Shown: positions 53,086 to 62,994, numbered from the stretch's first letter. The stretch is DNA of 64,000 bases from an uncultured Clostridia bacterium (GCA_934271265.1 CAKQRE010000003.1:124001-188000); one strand, 5' to 3'. Numbers and translations: made by a program. Notes: generated by a model not told the origin, from the sequence alone.

Positions 53086-53730
53086 ATGAATACGACCGAA
53101 AAAACGATAGCGAAAGATCTTTTATCCATCCGCGCGGTATTTTTCCGCCCGGAAGAACCGTTTACGTGGGCGAGCGGCATCAAAAGCCCGGTTTATTGCG
53201 ATAACCGTCTTACGCTCACCGCGCCGGACGTCAGAAACGACGTGGAAAACGCCCTTGCGGAAACGATAAAGAGAGAATATCCCGACGCGGAAGTCCTGAT
53301 GGGAACTTCCACCGCCGGCATCGCGCACGCGGCGATCACGGCGCACATCCTCGGTATGCCGATGGGTTACGTGCGTTCGGGGGCAAAGGATCACGGCAGA
53401 CAGAACCAGATCGAAGGGAAACTCGAAAAAGGGGAAAAGGTCGTGGTGGTGGAAGACTTGATCTCCACGGGCGGAAGCGTACTCGAAGTCGTGGACGTTT
53501 TAAGAGCGGCGGGCGCGGAAGTCCTCGGCGTCGTCAGCATATTTACTTACGGTATGAAAAAGGGGATCGAACGGCTGAAAGAGGCGAACGTGAAAAACGT
53601 GAGCCTTACGAATTTCGACGTGATAGCCGAGACCGCCGCGGAAGAAGGTTATATCGATAAGGCGGACGTGAAAAGATTGATCGCTTTCCGCAACGATCCG
53701 TCCGACGAAAGCTGGATCGGGAGGAAATGA
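53086..53730 (+). CDS. pyrE: Orotate phosphoribosyltransferase
   Basis: 214 residues from the ATG at 53086 (RBS AGGAGATACAG); an extended frame from 52942 overlaps pyrF and is not expected. PRTase fold with the PRPP loop VVVVEDLISTGGSVLEVV near residue 125 and the flexible YVRSGAKDHGRQNQIEG loop near residue 97. It makes OMP from orotate and PRPP, the step before PyrF. Confidence 0.97.
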   Translation: MNTTEKTIAKDLLSIRAVFFRPEEPFTWASGIKSPVYCDNRLTLTAPDVRNDVENALAETIKREYPDAEVLMGTSTAGIAHAAITAHILGMPMGYVRSGAKDHGRQNQIEGKLEKGEKVVVVEDLISTGGSVLEVVDVLRAAGAEVLGVVSIFTYGMKKGIERLKEANVKNVSLTNFDVIAETAAEEGYIDKADVKRLIAFRNDPSDESWIGRK

Positions 53731-53736
53731 TCGTTT

Positions 53737-54816
53737 ATGAAAAACGTTCTCGATATTCTCGATCTTACGACGGAAGAGATCGACGAACTCGTTTCCGTTG
53801 CCGAAGATATGATGGAAAACCCGGAAAAATATAACGAGTGCTGCAAGCACAAAACGCTTGCGACCCTCTTTTTCGAACCGTCTACGAGAACCAGGCTCAG
53901 TTTCGAATCCGCCATGGTCTCGCTCGGCGGCAACGTGATCGGTTTTTCCGATCCCAATTCCTGTTCCGCGACGAAAGGGGAGACCCTTGCGGACACGATC
54001 TCCGTCGTTTCCGGATATGTGGATATCATCGCCATGCGGCATCCGAAAGAGGGTGCGCCGAACGTGGCGATCGAGCATTCGCTCGTTCCCGTGATCAACG
54101 CGGGAGACGGCGGTCATTACCATCCCACGCAGACCCTTGCCGATCTCCTCACGATCAAAAAGGAGAAAGGCGGGTTTGAAAACCTTACGATCGGCTTCTG
54201 CGGCGATCTGAAATACGGAAGAACGGTACACTCGCTCATTCATGCGATGTCCCGTTATAAAGGCACGAAATACGTGCTGATCTCTCCGAAAGAGCTCGCT
54301 CTTCCCGATTTCGTGAAAAAGGAGTACATAGACGAAAAGGGGATCCCGTGCGAAGAGATCCCGTCTCTGGAAGAGGCGATCGGAAAGGTGGATATCCTGT
54401 ACATGACGAGGATCCAGAAAGAACGCTTCGGGAGCGAAGAGGAGTATAACCGCTTAAGCGGGATCTACGTTTTAGACGAGGAGAAGATGAAACTTGCCAA
54501 AGAGGACATGATCGTTCTTCATCCTCTGCCGCGTGTGAACGAGATCACGGTCGGGGTGGATAAAGACAAGCGCGCCTGCTATTTCGAACAGACCCGTTGC
54601 GGCAGATTTATGAGAATGGCGCTCATCCGGAAACTTCTTGCCGAGAAGGACGAGAAAGACCTGCCGCGCGAGAAGGGCGAGATCGTCGGAAAGAAATGCG
54701 CCTGCAAAAATCCGCATTGCATTTCGCTGACGGAAAAATCGATCGCGCCGAAGTATTACCGGGATCGCCGCGGCGTTGTGCGCTGCTTCTGGTGCGACGA
54801 AGGCGCGGAAGACTGA
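53737..54816 (+). CDS. pyrB: Aspartate carbamoyltransferase catalytic chain fused to a PyrI-like zinc domain
   Basis: 359 residues, about 50 more than a normal PyrB. The catalytic chain shows FEPSTRTRLSFESAM near residue 45 (carbamoyl-phosphate binding), the 80s-loop-type SCSATKGETLADT, HPTQTLADLLT and HPLPRVNEI. After it, residues ~317-359 contain CKNPHCIS and, 21 residues on, CFWC: the C-x4-C...C-x2-C zinc ligands of PyrI, with the CIS and acidic neighbours kept. The nucleotide-binding domain of PyrI is missing. Joins carbamoyl phosphate and Asp. The zinc part probably helps assembly rather than allostery (inference). Starts 6 bp after pyrE. Confidence 0.95.
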   Translation: MKNVLDILDLTTEEIDELVSVAEDMMENPEKYNECCKHKTLATLFFEPSTRTRLSFESAMVSLGGNVIGFSDPNSCSATKGETLADTISVVSGYVDIIAMRHPKEGAPNVAIEHSLVPVINAGDGGHYHPTQTLADLLTIKKEKGGFENLTIGFCGDLKYGRTVHSLIHAMSRYKGTKYVLISPKELALPDFVKKEYIDEKGIPCEEIPSLEEAIGKVDILYMTRIQKERFGSEEEYNRLSGIYVLDEEKMKLAKEDMIVLHPLPRVNEITVGVDKDKRACYFEQTRCGRFMRMALIRKLLAEKDEKDLPREKGEIVGKKCACKNPHCISLTEKSIAPKYYRDRRGVVRCFWCDEGAED

Positions 54817-54834
54817 GTGGGTGTGACCGAGGCT

Positions 54835-55794
54835 ATGAAAAAAGAATTTTTCGGAACGACAGACGGGAAAGACGTTTATAAATATATCCTTTCCGGCGAC
54901 GGCGTTACGGTGAGCGTGATCGATTTCGGCGCGGCGGTGCAGAGCATTTTCGTCGACGGTGTGGAGATCGTGCAGAGTTTCGGCTCGGCAGAAGATTATA
55001 AAACGCGCCCCGGGTACGTCTGCGCGGCGATCGGAAGGGTTGCGAACAGGATCGCAAACGCGGAATTTGCGCTGAACGGCGAAACTTTCCGCCTGACAAA
55101 AAACGAAGGGAACAATCAGCTTCACGGCGGGAAAGAAGGGTTCGATCATAAGTTTTTTACGGCGGAAGAGATTCGTGACGGCGTAAAGATGACGTATCGC
55201 TCGCCGGACGGCGAAGAGGGGTATCCCGGCAATTTGCTTTTTACCGTGAAATTCACGCTGACCGGCAGAACGCTTACGATCGGTTATACCGCAACGACGG
55301 ATAAAGACACGCTGTTTGCTCCTACCCATCATTTTTATTTCAACCTGAACGGGCAGGTCGGCGGCGCGAATTCGAACTTGCTCGCGATCTATGCCGACGG
55401 CTATATGCCCGTCGATAAAGAGTTGATCCCCCTCGGAAGTGTTCTTCCCGTAGAGGGAACGCCTTTCGATTTCAGAACGGCAAAGCCGGTCGACCGGGAT
55501 CTGCGTAACGTAGGGATCTATGATCATAACTTCATGCTTTGCGGCGAACATGCGGCAACGATCTGCGGATCGGAAACGGGGATAAAAGCGGATATTTATA
55601 CCGATATGCCGGGAATGCAGCTTTATTCGGGCGCGGGCGGAGAGGATAAGCGGAACGAACCGGATCCGTCTGCGCGCGGCGGCGTTGCGCTCGAACCGCA
55701 GTTCGCGCCTAACGCGATCAATATGCCGGGCTTTTTAAAACCGATTTTAAAGGCGGGCGAGGAAAAAAGCCATTATATCCGACTGGAGTTTTAA
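54835..55794 (+). CDS. galM: Aldose 1-epimerase
   Basis: 319 residues from the ATG at 54835; earlier GTGs at 54817 and 54823 are less likely because MKKEFFGTTDGKDVYKY matches the usual family start. GalM fold: NQLHGGKEGFDHKFF near residue 95 (catalytic-type His), PTHHFYFNLNG near residue 165 with a second His, and LEPQFAPNAINMP near the end with the catalytic Glu. It interconverts sugar anomers. It follows pyrB after 18 bp and ends at a terminator, so it may ride on the pyr transcript although its job is unrelated. Confidence 0.93.
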   Translation: MKKEFFGTTDGKDVYKYILSGDGVTVSVIDFGAAVQSIFVDGVEIVQSFGSAEDYKTRPGYVCAAIGRVANRIANAEFALNGETFRLTKNEGNNQLHGGKEGFDHKFFTAEEIRDGVKMTYRSPDGEEGYPGNLLFTVKFTLTGRTLTIGYTATTDKDTLFAPTHHFYFNLNGQVGGANSNLLAIYADGYMPVDKELIPLGSVLPVEGTPFDFRTAKPVDRDLRNVGIYDHNFMLCGEHAATICGSETGIKADIYTDMPGMQLYSGAGGEDKRNEPDPSARGGVALEPQFAPNAINMPGFLKPILKAGEEKSHYIRLEF

Positions 55795-55832
55795 AAGATC
55801 TCCGCGGAAAACGAATACGGAATATAACGAAA

Positions 55833-55862
55833 AACGGGCTTTCGGGCTCGTTTTTATTTTTT
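55833..55862 (+). terminator. Terminator of the pyr-galM unit
   Basis: AACGGGC (55833-55839) / GCTCGTT (55846-55852) with one G-T pair, then a long T-rich run. Confidence 0.75.
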
Positions 55863-55997
55863 GCCTTTTCAGACAAACAGAGGTTAAAATTGAAACTTTG
55901 TTTCTGTCCCGTTGTTCAAACAGCGTCCAAACTGAAATAAAATATAAATTTATCGCAAGAAAATCTTATTTAATATAAACTTTTTTTCAAAATGGTA
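55863..55997 (+). promoter_or_regulatory. AT-rich regulatory region before importer cluster 2
   Basis: No gene. The 11-mer AAACTTTGTTT occurs at 55893-55903 and again at 56062-56072, on either side of the promoter at 55998-56026. It could be an operator pair for an unlinked regulator; no regulator gene is next to this cluster. Confidence 0.35.
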
Positions 55998-56026
55998 TTG
56001 ACAAACGGGACATTGTGTGGTATTCT
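55998..56026 (+). promoter_or_regulatory. Promoter of importer cluster 2
   Basis: TTGACA (55998-56003), 17-bp spacer, TATTCT (56021-56026). The start near 56033 leaves a ~117-base leader before the ATG at 56150. Confidence 0.75.
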
Positions 56027-56149
56027 ATTAGCGGAAATCGGTTGATTTGGTTTTTCAATTTAAACTTTGTTTATTTTCAGCGGGGTTTTGATATTGAAAA
56101 GCATCAATAAATAACGCCGGCGAATAAGCCGACGGAAAAAGAGGAGAAA

Positions 56150-57595
56150 ATGAAAAAATTATTGGCGATGATGATGGCTGCTACGACGATCGCGCTTTGC
56201 GGGCTTTCCGCCTGCGGCAAAAAGAATCAGGATCCGGAACCCGAAAAACCCGTTTACGAATCGGACGAAACTTATGATATCGGAATGTGGGTGGGAATTT
56301 CGGATTCTATTTGCACCTATGACGAAGACGGCAAGAAGATCTCCTCCCGCCCGATGACGGACGAGGAGTTTCTCGAAAAATACCGCGATATCGCGGCGGC
56401 GGGAATCACGATCGCATTTCCCGGTTACGACGTGATGATCGACGGGCGATCGGGTTATAATCTGAAGGCTCTGAAAGCGGCGCACGAAGTGGGCATCAGA
56501 CACGTGATCGGAGACAGTCAGGTGAGAGATTATCTCTTCGGGGCGAAAACCCTTGTGGACAGCGGCGTAAAGACGGAAAGCGAAGTCGTGGAAAAGGTAA
56601 AAGACCTGATCAAAATGTATACCGAAAGCGAGTATGCGGACGCACTGTACGGCTTTATGGTCCGCGACGAACCGAGCGCGGAACTTTTCGAGGCTCTCGG
56701 TTTTGCGGAAAAGATATTTAAGCAGGCGGCGCCCGATCTTATGTTTTACGTAAATCTTTTCCCGGTGATCGCGGGCGGCGCGCAGCTCGGCGGATCGACC
56801 CCGATCAAATACGACGCTTATCTTTCGCGCTGGATCTCTTCGGTGAAAACCGATTACATTTCTTACGATCACTATCCTCTTTACGGAAACGGTCAGACGA
56901 CTTCGGTCGAACCCTCTTTCTTATATAATATGGACGTGATCCAGACGAAGATCCGCGACGAGGGCGCAGACAGAAGGCTCTGGACGTTCCTGCAATCCAT
57001 ACAGTACGGCGGCAGAAACAGGGCGCTTACCAGCAAGGCGGACGCCGCGTTTCAGGCGTATTCCTTCCTGGCTTACGGCGGAGACGGAATTCAATGGTTC
57101 TGTTATGCCGCGCCTCCGGAAAACGACGGCGCGACTCATTTCGAAAACAACGCCTTAGTCACCCGCGAATACGAAAAAACGGAGACCTACGATTACGTGT
57201 CTTCCGTCAATCACGACATTCAGGCTTTGATGAAGTACTACAAAAACTTCACGTGGAAAGGCGTGATGCTTTCTTCCGTATACGACGATACCGAAAACTT
57301 CGCAATGCTCGAGGGCAGCGAAAACGTGATCGCGGCAAAGAATATGAGCGGGATCACGAGCACGGAAGACGCTTTTGCGGGCGTTTTCGAAGATAAAAAC
57401 GGCAGGGAAGGATATCTTGTGGTCAATTTCACCGATCCCGCGCTGAAACGCAAAAACAAGGTGACGCTTACCCTGAAAAACGCAACGAGAGCCATTGTCG
57501 TGAAAGAGGGCAAGGAAGAAATAAAAAAGGCAGAGGGCGGCAGGATAGAACTCGAACTCGACGAAGGCGACGGCGTGTTTGTCATTCCGTACTGA
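56150..57595 (+). CDS. Glycosidase-like TIM-barrel lipoprotein (cluster 2)
   Basis: 481 residues. Lipobox LSAC gives Cys22, so it is anchored outside the membrane. The rest reads as a glycosidase-type beta/alpha barrel: DIGMWVGISDS near residue 43, AAAGITIAFPGYDVM, FMVRDEPSAELFE near residue 170 with a candidate acid/base Glu, and DYISYDHYPLYG near residue 240; a small C-terminal beta domain ends it. The exact GH family and substrate are not recognised. First gene of an importer cluster, so it probably trims the sugar that the importer takes up. RBS AGAGGAG. Confidence 0.68.
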   Translation: MKKLLAMMMAATTIALCGLSACGKKNQDPEPEKPVYESDETYDIGMWVGISDSICTYDEDGKKISSRPMTDEEFLEKYRDIAAAGITIAFPGYDVMIDGRSGYNLKALKAAHEVGIRHVIGDSQVRDYLFGAKTLVDSGVKTESEVVEKVKDLIKMYTESEYADALYGFMVRDEPSAELFEALGFAEKIFKQAAPDLMFYVNLFPVIAGGAQLGGSTPIKYDAYLSRWISSVKTDYISYDHYPLYGNGQTTSVEPSFLYNMDVIQTKIRDEGADRRLWTFLQSIQYGGRNRALTSKADAAFQAYSFLAYGGDGIQWFCYAAPPENDGATHFENNALVTREYEKTETYDYVSSVNHDIQALMKYYKNFTWKGVMLSSVYDDTENFAMLEGSENVIAAKNMSGITSTEDAFAGVFEDKNGREGYLVVNFTDPALKRKNKVTLTLKNATRAIVVKEGKEEIKKAEGGRIELELDEGDGVFVIPY

Positions 57596-57698
57596 AACGA
57601 AGAGGAACAGAAAAATCCGAGAAAAGGGAATGAGTTGCGTCAGTTTGCAAAGAGATCCCTTTTCGGACAATAAAAATAAAAATCAGAAGGAGAAAAAG

Positions 57699-59174
57699 AT
57701 GAAGAAAGCAATTGCATCGGTGCTTGCCGTGCTCACGGCTTCCGTGTGCGCATTCTCCGCTTCCTGCGGAAAAACCAACAATAACTCTACGCCGGAAGAC
57801 GCGGGCGATCTCAGCGGCGTTACTTATAACGCGAGAACGGGCGAAATCTACGCGGATTCGAAAGACGGGAAAACGGCGATCAAAATTTCATACACGCCGG
57901 GTTTCGGCGATACGTGGGCGATACAATCGGCAAGATCTTTCCTTCTTTCCGAGGAAGGAAAAGATTATTATATGATTTTAAACAGCGATTCCGAGCTTAC
58001 GACGAGCGTCAGCTCAAAACTCGAATCGGAAACGAATCTTTCGGATATTTACTTTCCTCTCGCTTCGAACTGGTATAGCTATGCCGCGCTCGGTCAGCTT
58101 GCGAATCTCGACGATCTGTATTCCATGACGATCCCCGGCGAAACGAAAACGGTGGGAGAGAAGATCCGCGGGTCGTGGACGACTTACGGAAAAGCGACGT
58201 ATTCCGGCGAAAGCCATTATTACGTTTTCCCCGGAAACGAGAACATTACCGGCATTGTATACAATAAAACGATGTTCGATCGTTACGGCTGGACGATCCC
58301 CGAAACGACGGACGATCTGAAAGCCCTTTGCGAAAAGATCGTTCAGGATACGAACGGGAAAATCGCGCCGTTCGTTTACCCGGGAACGGTTACCGGCGGT
58401 TACTGGGATTTTATCGGAACAAACTGGTGGCTTCAGATCTCCGGCTCGGATAAACTGAACGAATTTATGAATTTCGGGTCCGCAGACGTATTTAATCCGA
58501 TGAAATCGGGCAGCCCGTCGGAAGGAAAACTCGAGATGCTCGAGATTTTCGAAGATATCGTGGTGGAAAACCGCGCGAAATACACGCTGAAAGGCTCGGC
58601 GTCCAAAAACCACCTTCTCGCGCAGGTGTCTTTCATGCAGGGGCAGGCGGCGATGATCCCCAACGGAAACTGGATCGAAAAAGAATCTCTTTCCAACATG
58701 ACGGACGAATACAGAATGATGGCTGCGCCGAGACCTGCTTCCGTAAAGGCGGGCGAGGGCGGCAAGTATAAAACGTATAACTACACCGGTCAGCCCGACT
58801 ATATGTTTATCCCCGCGAAGGCGAAAAACATCGAGGGTGCAAAAAAATTCCTTGCCTGGTGTTGCCGCGACGACGTTCTTACCGCTTACACTTCGGTCAC
58901 GGGGACGCCGAGACCGTTCGATTACGACGTGACTTCCTGCGAAGTTTCCCCCTTTATCGAGTCCTGTTTCGCCATATGGAAAGATTCGGAAACGTGGTTC
59001 GAACAGTCTGCCTCGAAACTGTGGACGTCCGGCAAGGTGAGGAAGTTCCAGACTTCCAATCCGTATACCACTCTTCTCGCGAATGCGGGAACGATCACGG
59101 CGATCGGTTGGTGCCAGACGGAGTACGATTCCGTGAACAAGGCATGGAGCGAGTTTCTCGCTTCCGTATCGTAA
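57699..59174 (+). CDS. Sugar ABC transporter substrate-binding lipoprotein (cluster 2)
   Basis: 491 residues from the ATG at 57699 (RBS AAGGAGAAAAAG); the longer frame lacks a signal. Lipobox FSASC gives Cys23. Family-1 binding-protein features: LASNWYSYAALGQLANLDDL, GIVYNKTMFDRYGW near residue 188, MQGQAAMIPNGNWIE near residue 313 and AKKFLAWCCRDDVL near residue 384. Long (~490) binding proteins of this sort usually take oligosaccharides. Feeds the permeases at 59193 and 63094. Confidence 0.92.
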   Translation: MKKAIASVLAVLTASVCAFSASCGKTNNNSTPEDAGDLSGVTYNARTGEIYADSKDGKTAIKISYTPGFGDTWAIQSARSFLLSEEGKDYYMILNSDSELTTSVSSKLESETNLSDIYFPLASNWYSYAALGQLANLDDLYSMTIPGETKTVGEKIRGSWTTYGKATYSGESHYYVFPGNENITGIVYNKTMFDRYGWTIPETTDDLKALCEKIVQDTNGKIAPFVYPGTVTGGYWDFIGTNWWLQISGSDKLNEFMNFGSADVFNPMKSGSPSEGKLEMLEIFEDIVVENRAKYTLKGSASKNHLLAQVSFMQGQAAMIPNGNWIEKESLSNMTDEYRMMAAPRPASVKAGEGGKYKTYNYTGQPDYMFIPAKAKNIEGAKKFLAWCCRDDVLTAYTSVTGTPRPFDYDVTSCEVSPFIESCFAIWKDSETWFEQSASKLWTSGKVRKFQTSNPYTTLLANAGTITAIGWCQTEYDSVNKAWSEFLASVS

Positions 59175-59192
59175 GGGCGGAGTCTGTCGGAA

Positions 59193-60149
59193 ATGAATGA
59201 AATGATTATGCCGCGTTACCGGAAAAGAAAGAAAAAGTCGGCGAACGAAATCGTTTTCATCGTTGTCATGCTCGCGATCCCGGTATTGCATTTCTGCCTG
59301 TTCTGGCTGTATATTAATTTCGATACGGTAGCCATGTCTTTTCAGAAATTCGATATGGAAACGGGAAAATGGATCGCGAACGGGTTCAGGAATTACAGGG
59401 AGCTGTGGAGAGAATTCACGAAGGAAGGCAGCGTTCTGCCGAGGGCTCTTCTCAATTCCGTCAGCGTCTTCTTGTGGAACGATTTCGTGATCGTTCCGAT
59501 CTCTCTGCTGTGCGCTTACGTGCTCTATAAAAAAATGCCGCTCGGCGGGGCGTTCAAGGTGATATTCTTTCTGCCGTCGATCATATCGGTCGTTGTTTTA
59601 ACGCTCGCTTATTCGTTTATGTTCGACGTGTCACTCGGCGCGATCCCCGCGTTTCTAGAAAAGATAGGGCTTGGACATCTCGTGCCGTTCGACGGATATT
59701 TCGGCGATAAGCGGTATGCGTGGCAGATGATCCTGTTTTACGGTTTGTGGTCGGGGATCGGGTATAACATCGTTCTCGTTTCGGGAGCGATGGCGAGGAT
59801 CCCGGAAGAGATCGTGGAAGCGGGAAAGCTCGACGGACTTTCAACGTTCAAGGAGTTGTTCTACGTTACGATCCCTCTGATCGGATCTACGCTCGGAACG
59901 TTGCTTCTTCTCGGAACTACGGTTATTTTTACCTATTTCCTTCAGCCGCAGCTTCTTCTGGGAGGCAGTGCGGATACGGTCGGCGGTTATACGATCGCCC
60001 TGTATATGGTAACGAATATCCGCAGCGCGGGGCAGTCGCAGATGGCGATGGGTGCGACGGTGGGCGTGTTGTGCGCGATCGTCGGAACGCCGATCGTATT
60101 CGTCAGCAGAAAACTGATCGATCGGTTTTTGCCCGCTTACGAGTACTGA
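59193..60149 (+). CDS. Sugar ABC transporter permease, MalF/UgpA type (cluster 2)
   Basis: 318 residues, six membrane helices after a basic N-terminus (RYRKRKKK). EAA loop EAGKLDGLSTFKELFYVTIP near residue 208. RBS-like GGGCGGAG. Its natural partner, the MalG-type gene, is not next to it but 2.9 kb downstream, after the surface-protein gene. Confidence 0.93.
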   Translation: MNEMIMPRYRKRKKKSANEIVFIVVMLAIPVLHFCLFWLYINFDTVAMSFQKFDMETGKWIANGFRNYRELWREFTKEGSVLPRALLNSVSVFLWNDFVIVPISLLCAYVLYKKMPLGGAFKVIFFLPSIISVVVLTLAYSFMFDVSLGAIPAFLEKIGLGHLVPFDGYFGDKRYAWQMILFYGLWSGIGYNIVLVSGAMARIPEEIVEAGKLDGLSTFKELFYVTIPLIGSTLGTLLLLGTTVIFTYFLQPQLLLGGSADTVGGYTIALYMVTNIRSAGQSQMAMGATVGVLCAIVGTPIVFVSRKLIDRFLPAYEY

Positions 60150-60236
60150 TCTTATTTCCCGCCGTATTTCCGCGGCGGAAATCAAAACAAGAAAATTACG
60201 GCCGATCCGAATTGATCGGTCGGGAGGAGAAAATGT

Positions 60237-62963
60237 ATGAAAAAGAAGTCTTTGCTTTTTGCCTTCGTCGGCGTGGCTCTCGCGGCGAGCATGAGCACAT
60301 CGATCGTCGCCCGGGCGGGGATCAACACCAATCAGCCGTTCGGCGAGGGGCTGATCAAGGACGGAGACGTAAATTCCGTCAGTTTTATCGAGTTCGACGA
60401 AACGGACGCGATCAAGGCTCAGAACGGCAACGGCACGCTTACGTTCAATAATGCGGCATGGAGAGGAGTTCTGATGTCTCACAACAATCCCATTCCGAAG
60501 GCGGATCTCACCGAAGGAACGAAAGTCGTGTTGCAGTATGACGTTTACAACCTCGGAACTATGTGGTCGCAGTGTTTTTATGCTTCGCCTTTTGCCGGAC
60601 TCGGAGACTGGGGTCAGAACCATATGACGATGCGCATCAACACGAATTGCGTGCAGGGCTACAGCGCGCCCGCCGGTTCGGAAGTGTGGATCAAGGGGGC
60701 GAAGGTTTTCGATAACTCTTCCGCGATGATCGGCATCGAAGCCGGTACGAACGAAGGCGACTTCGGTTTACAGGCGAACGTTCTGAACGGGCAGAAGGAG
60801 AAGGGCAACGATCATTGCACCTACTGGCTGGAATACGACGTCGGTACAACGTCGCTTACCCTTTACGGCGGCAATGCGGAAACGAATGAAAAGACGGAAT
60901 ACGCTACGGTGAAAAATGCCTTCACCCTTTCCGGGGCAGACAACTACTACATGAACTTTGCGTATGACGACTCGTACGAGATCGACAACGTGAAAGTGTA
61001 CTCGGTGAAGGGCGGCGAGACGAAAACTTATCTCGACTGCGGTTTCGATTCGGTAAACGATTATATGATCGGCGGCTCTTCCGCGGAAGAAGACAGACAT
61101 AAGCTCGTTCTTGTGGATAGCGGCGCCACGAGTTCTCTGAAAACGTACGATACGGTGGTCACTGTGACGAATCCCGCCGAGACCGCGAGGATCACCACGG
61201 TAAATAAACTTGCGGTCGACGCAAAGCTCGACGTCACGTTCGAATTGAACGCGACCTATCGCCTGAATGCGATGAGCGCGGATCGCAAGATCGGTATCGC
61301 CCTCGGACTCGACGGGTACAGAACGTCTCTTGCTTCCCCCGCAAAGGGCGCAAGTTTCGTGTATCTTACGAAAAACGCCGAAGGAGCGATCGTGCTCGGC
61401 GCGGAAAATATCGACGAAAACGGCGCCGTTACGACGATCTCGGAATCGGTACTGACGGATAAAACCGAAACCTCGGACGTTGCGCTTTCTCTGAAGGGAA
61501 GAAAAGACGGTTCGGTCGACGTGGCGATCGGGGAAGAAACTTATAACTTTGCCGGAATCAAGGCAAACGGGCACGTGTCTTTCGCGCAGACGGGCACCGG
61601 CGCTGCGACCTATTCTCTCGTTGTGGACAAAGTGAACCTGACCGGGTACGAACTGAGAGAAAACGAGGGAACGGCTCAGACAGCCTCTTTCGACAACAAC
61701 TATATTTCCACGGCGAAATTCGCATTGCAGAACACCGTCGCGCCGGAAGCATACCTTACGAAACAGGAAACCTCCGCGCACGCTCCGAACGGCATCACCG
61801 TCGAAAACGGAAAAGTCGGTTTCTACGGTTCGAGCACGAACACGAGACTGATGTTCAAAGAAAAGTATGCCGATTTCGTTTTGCAGTTCGATTATATTTC
61901 CGAACCGGTGGCTACGAGATATCTTCCGTCCGGACTTCCCGGCGCGGGATCGCCCAACAGATATTCTCCTCTCTATGTGCTTTTCGGCGCGGAAAACGAA
62001 TGTCCCGAGCTTAGCTCGACTTACGCTTACGGTATCATCGAGGGCAATATGACCCAGTATTTCTGGGGCGCGGAATCTCTGATCACGAAAGAGGGAAAAG
62101 CGGGTTCCGGGCTTGCTGCCGTGACGTCCGGCATGACGAGGCTCGAGGCGAACGAGGAGGGCGCGATCCCTTGCTATTATGCGCCGAACGAGCTCGGCTA
62201 CGGCAAACCGAACAATTCTCTCTATTCGTTCTATAACAAGACCACGAGGGTGAAGCTCGTCGTCGTTAACAATCACGCGGCGATGTATGCCGCAGAAGTG
62301 GGAACCGACGGAACCGCGGGCGAATATACGAAACTTTTCGAACTTACCGTTTCCGATTCTTACGGTAACGTCGGATTCGGTACGGACGCTCCCGGCTGGG
62401 CGGCGATCGATAACGTTGCCATCACGCCGATCGAGACTTCTAAGGTGATCGAACTCGGCTTGAACGCCGTTCCCGCGGTCGACCTCGTGAAGGACGTAGC
62501 CGTTGCCGATATGGCGAACGATTCCGAACCCAAGCCTCTTGCGAAAGCGGTAGTCACCGTGAATGCCGAAGCGAAAAAGGCGACCTGGACGGCTGTGGAA
62601 GGGGCGAAGGAATACGAAGTGGTGGTGAAAGCCGGCACGGAAGAAAAACTCAGAAAAACGGTTACCGCCACCGAGATCGATCTTTCCTCGCTGACGGAAG
62701 CGGGCGACTATAAGATCAGAGTGACAGCCGTTCCCGCAGATGAGGATAACTTCCTTAAGAGCAATTCCGCAGAAGCGATCTATACGGTAAAGGGAAGCGA
62801 AACGACTTCGGATCCCGCGGAAAGCACGGAAACGAGCGTGAAGGAGTCCGGAACGGAAAGCAAAGCCGGATGTTTCGGAGCGATCGGCACGGAAGGCGTA
62901 TTCGCGGCGTTGCTTGCGGCAGGCGCGGTTGCCGTCCTTGCGAAACGGAAAGAAAATAAGTAA
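60237..62963 (+). CDS. Large surface protein with Cys-type C-terminal sorting tail, between permease genes
   Basis: 908 residues, RBS GGGAGGAG. Signal peptide in the first ~28 (LLFAFVGVALAASMSTSIVA). The body appears to hold two or three beta-sandwich, lectin-like modules (e.g. NNAAWRGVLMSHNNPIPKAD with a YMNFAYDDSYEIDNVKVYS end; later PVATRYLPSGLPGAGSPNRY), then a fibronectin-III-like module at ~775-870 (VVTVNAEAKKATWTAVEGAK, YKIRVTAVPADEDN). A Ser/Thr/Glu stalk leads to GCFGAIGTEG, a hydrophobic stretch and KRKENK, the same sorting tail as in cluster 1. No catalytic motif; likely binds the importer's glycan at the surface. Confidence 0.82.
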   Translation: MKKKSLLFAFVGVALAASMSTSIVARAGINTNQPFGEGLIKDGDVNSVSFIEFDETDAIKAQNGNGTLTFNNAAWRGVLMSHNNPIPKADLTEGTKVVLQYDVYNLGTMWSQCFYASPFAGLGDWGQNHMTMRINTNCVQGYSAPAGSEVWIKGAKVFDNSSAMIGIEAGTNEGDFGLQANVLNGQKEKGNDHCTYWLEYDVGTTSLTLYGGNAETNEKTEYATVKNAFTLSGADNYYMNFAYDDSYEIDNVKVYSVKGGETKTYLDCGFDSVNDYMIGGSSAEEDRHKLVLVDSGATSSLKTYDTVVTVTNPAETARITTVNKLAVDAKLDVTFELNATYRLNAMSADRKIGIALGLDGYRTSLASPAKGASFVYLTKNAEGAIVLGAENIDENGAVTTISESVLTDKTETSDVALSLKGRKDGSVDVAIGEETYNFAGIKANGHVSFAQTGTGAATYSLVVDKVNLTGYELRENEGTAQTASFDNNYISTAKFALQNTVAPEAYLTKQETSAHAPNGITVENGKVGFYGSSTNTRLMFKEKYADFVLQFDYISEPVATRYLPSGLPGAGSPNRYSPLYVLFGAENECPELSSTYAYGIIEGNMTQYFWGAESLITKEGKAGSGLAAVTSGMTRLEANEEGAIPCYYAPNELGYGKPNNSLYSFYNKTTRVKLVVVNNHAAMYAAEVGTDGTAGEYTKLFELTVSDSYGNVGFGTDAPGWAAIDNVAITPIETSKVIELGLNAVPAVDLVKDVAVADMANDSEPKPLAKAVVTVNAEAKKATWTAVEGAKEYEVVVKAGTEEKLRKTVTATEIDLSSLTEAGDYKIRVTAVPADEDNFLKSNSAEAIYTVKGSETTSDPAESTETSVKESGTESKAGCFGAIGTEGVFAALLAAGAVAVLAKRKENK

Positions 62964-62994
62964 TCGATCCCGAAGTTTGCTGCTTCGGCGCTTT

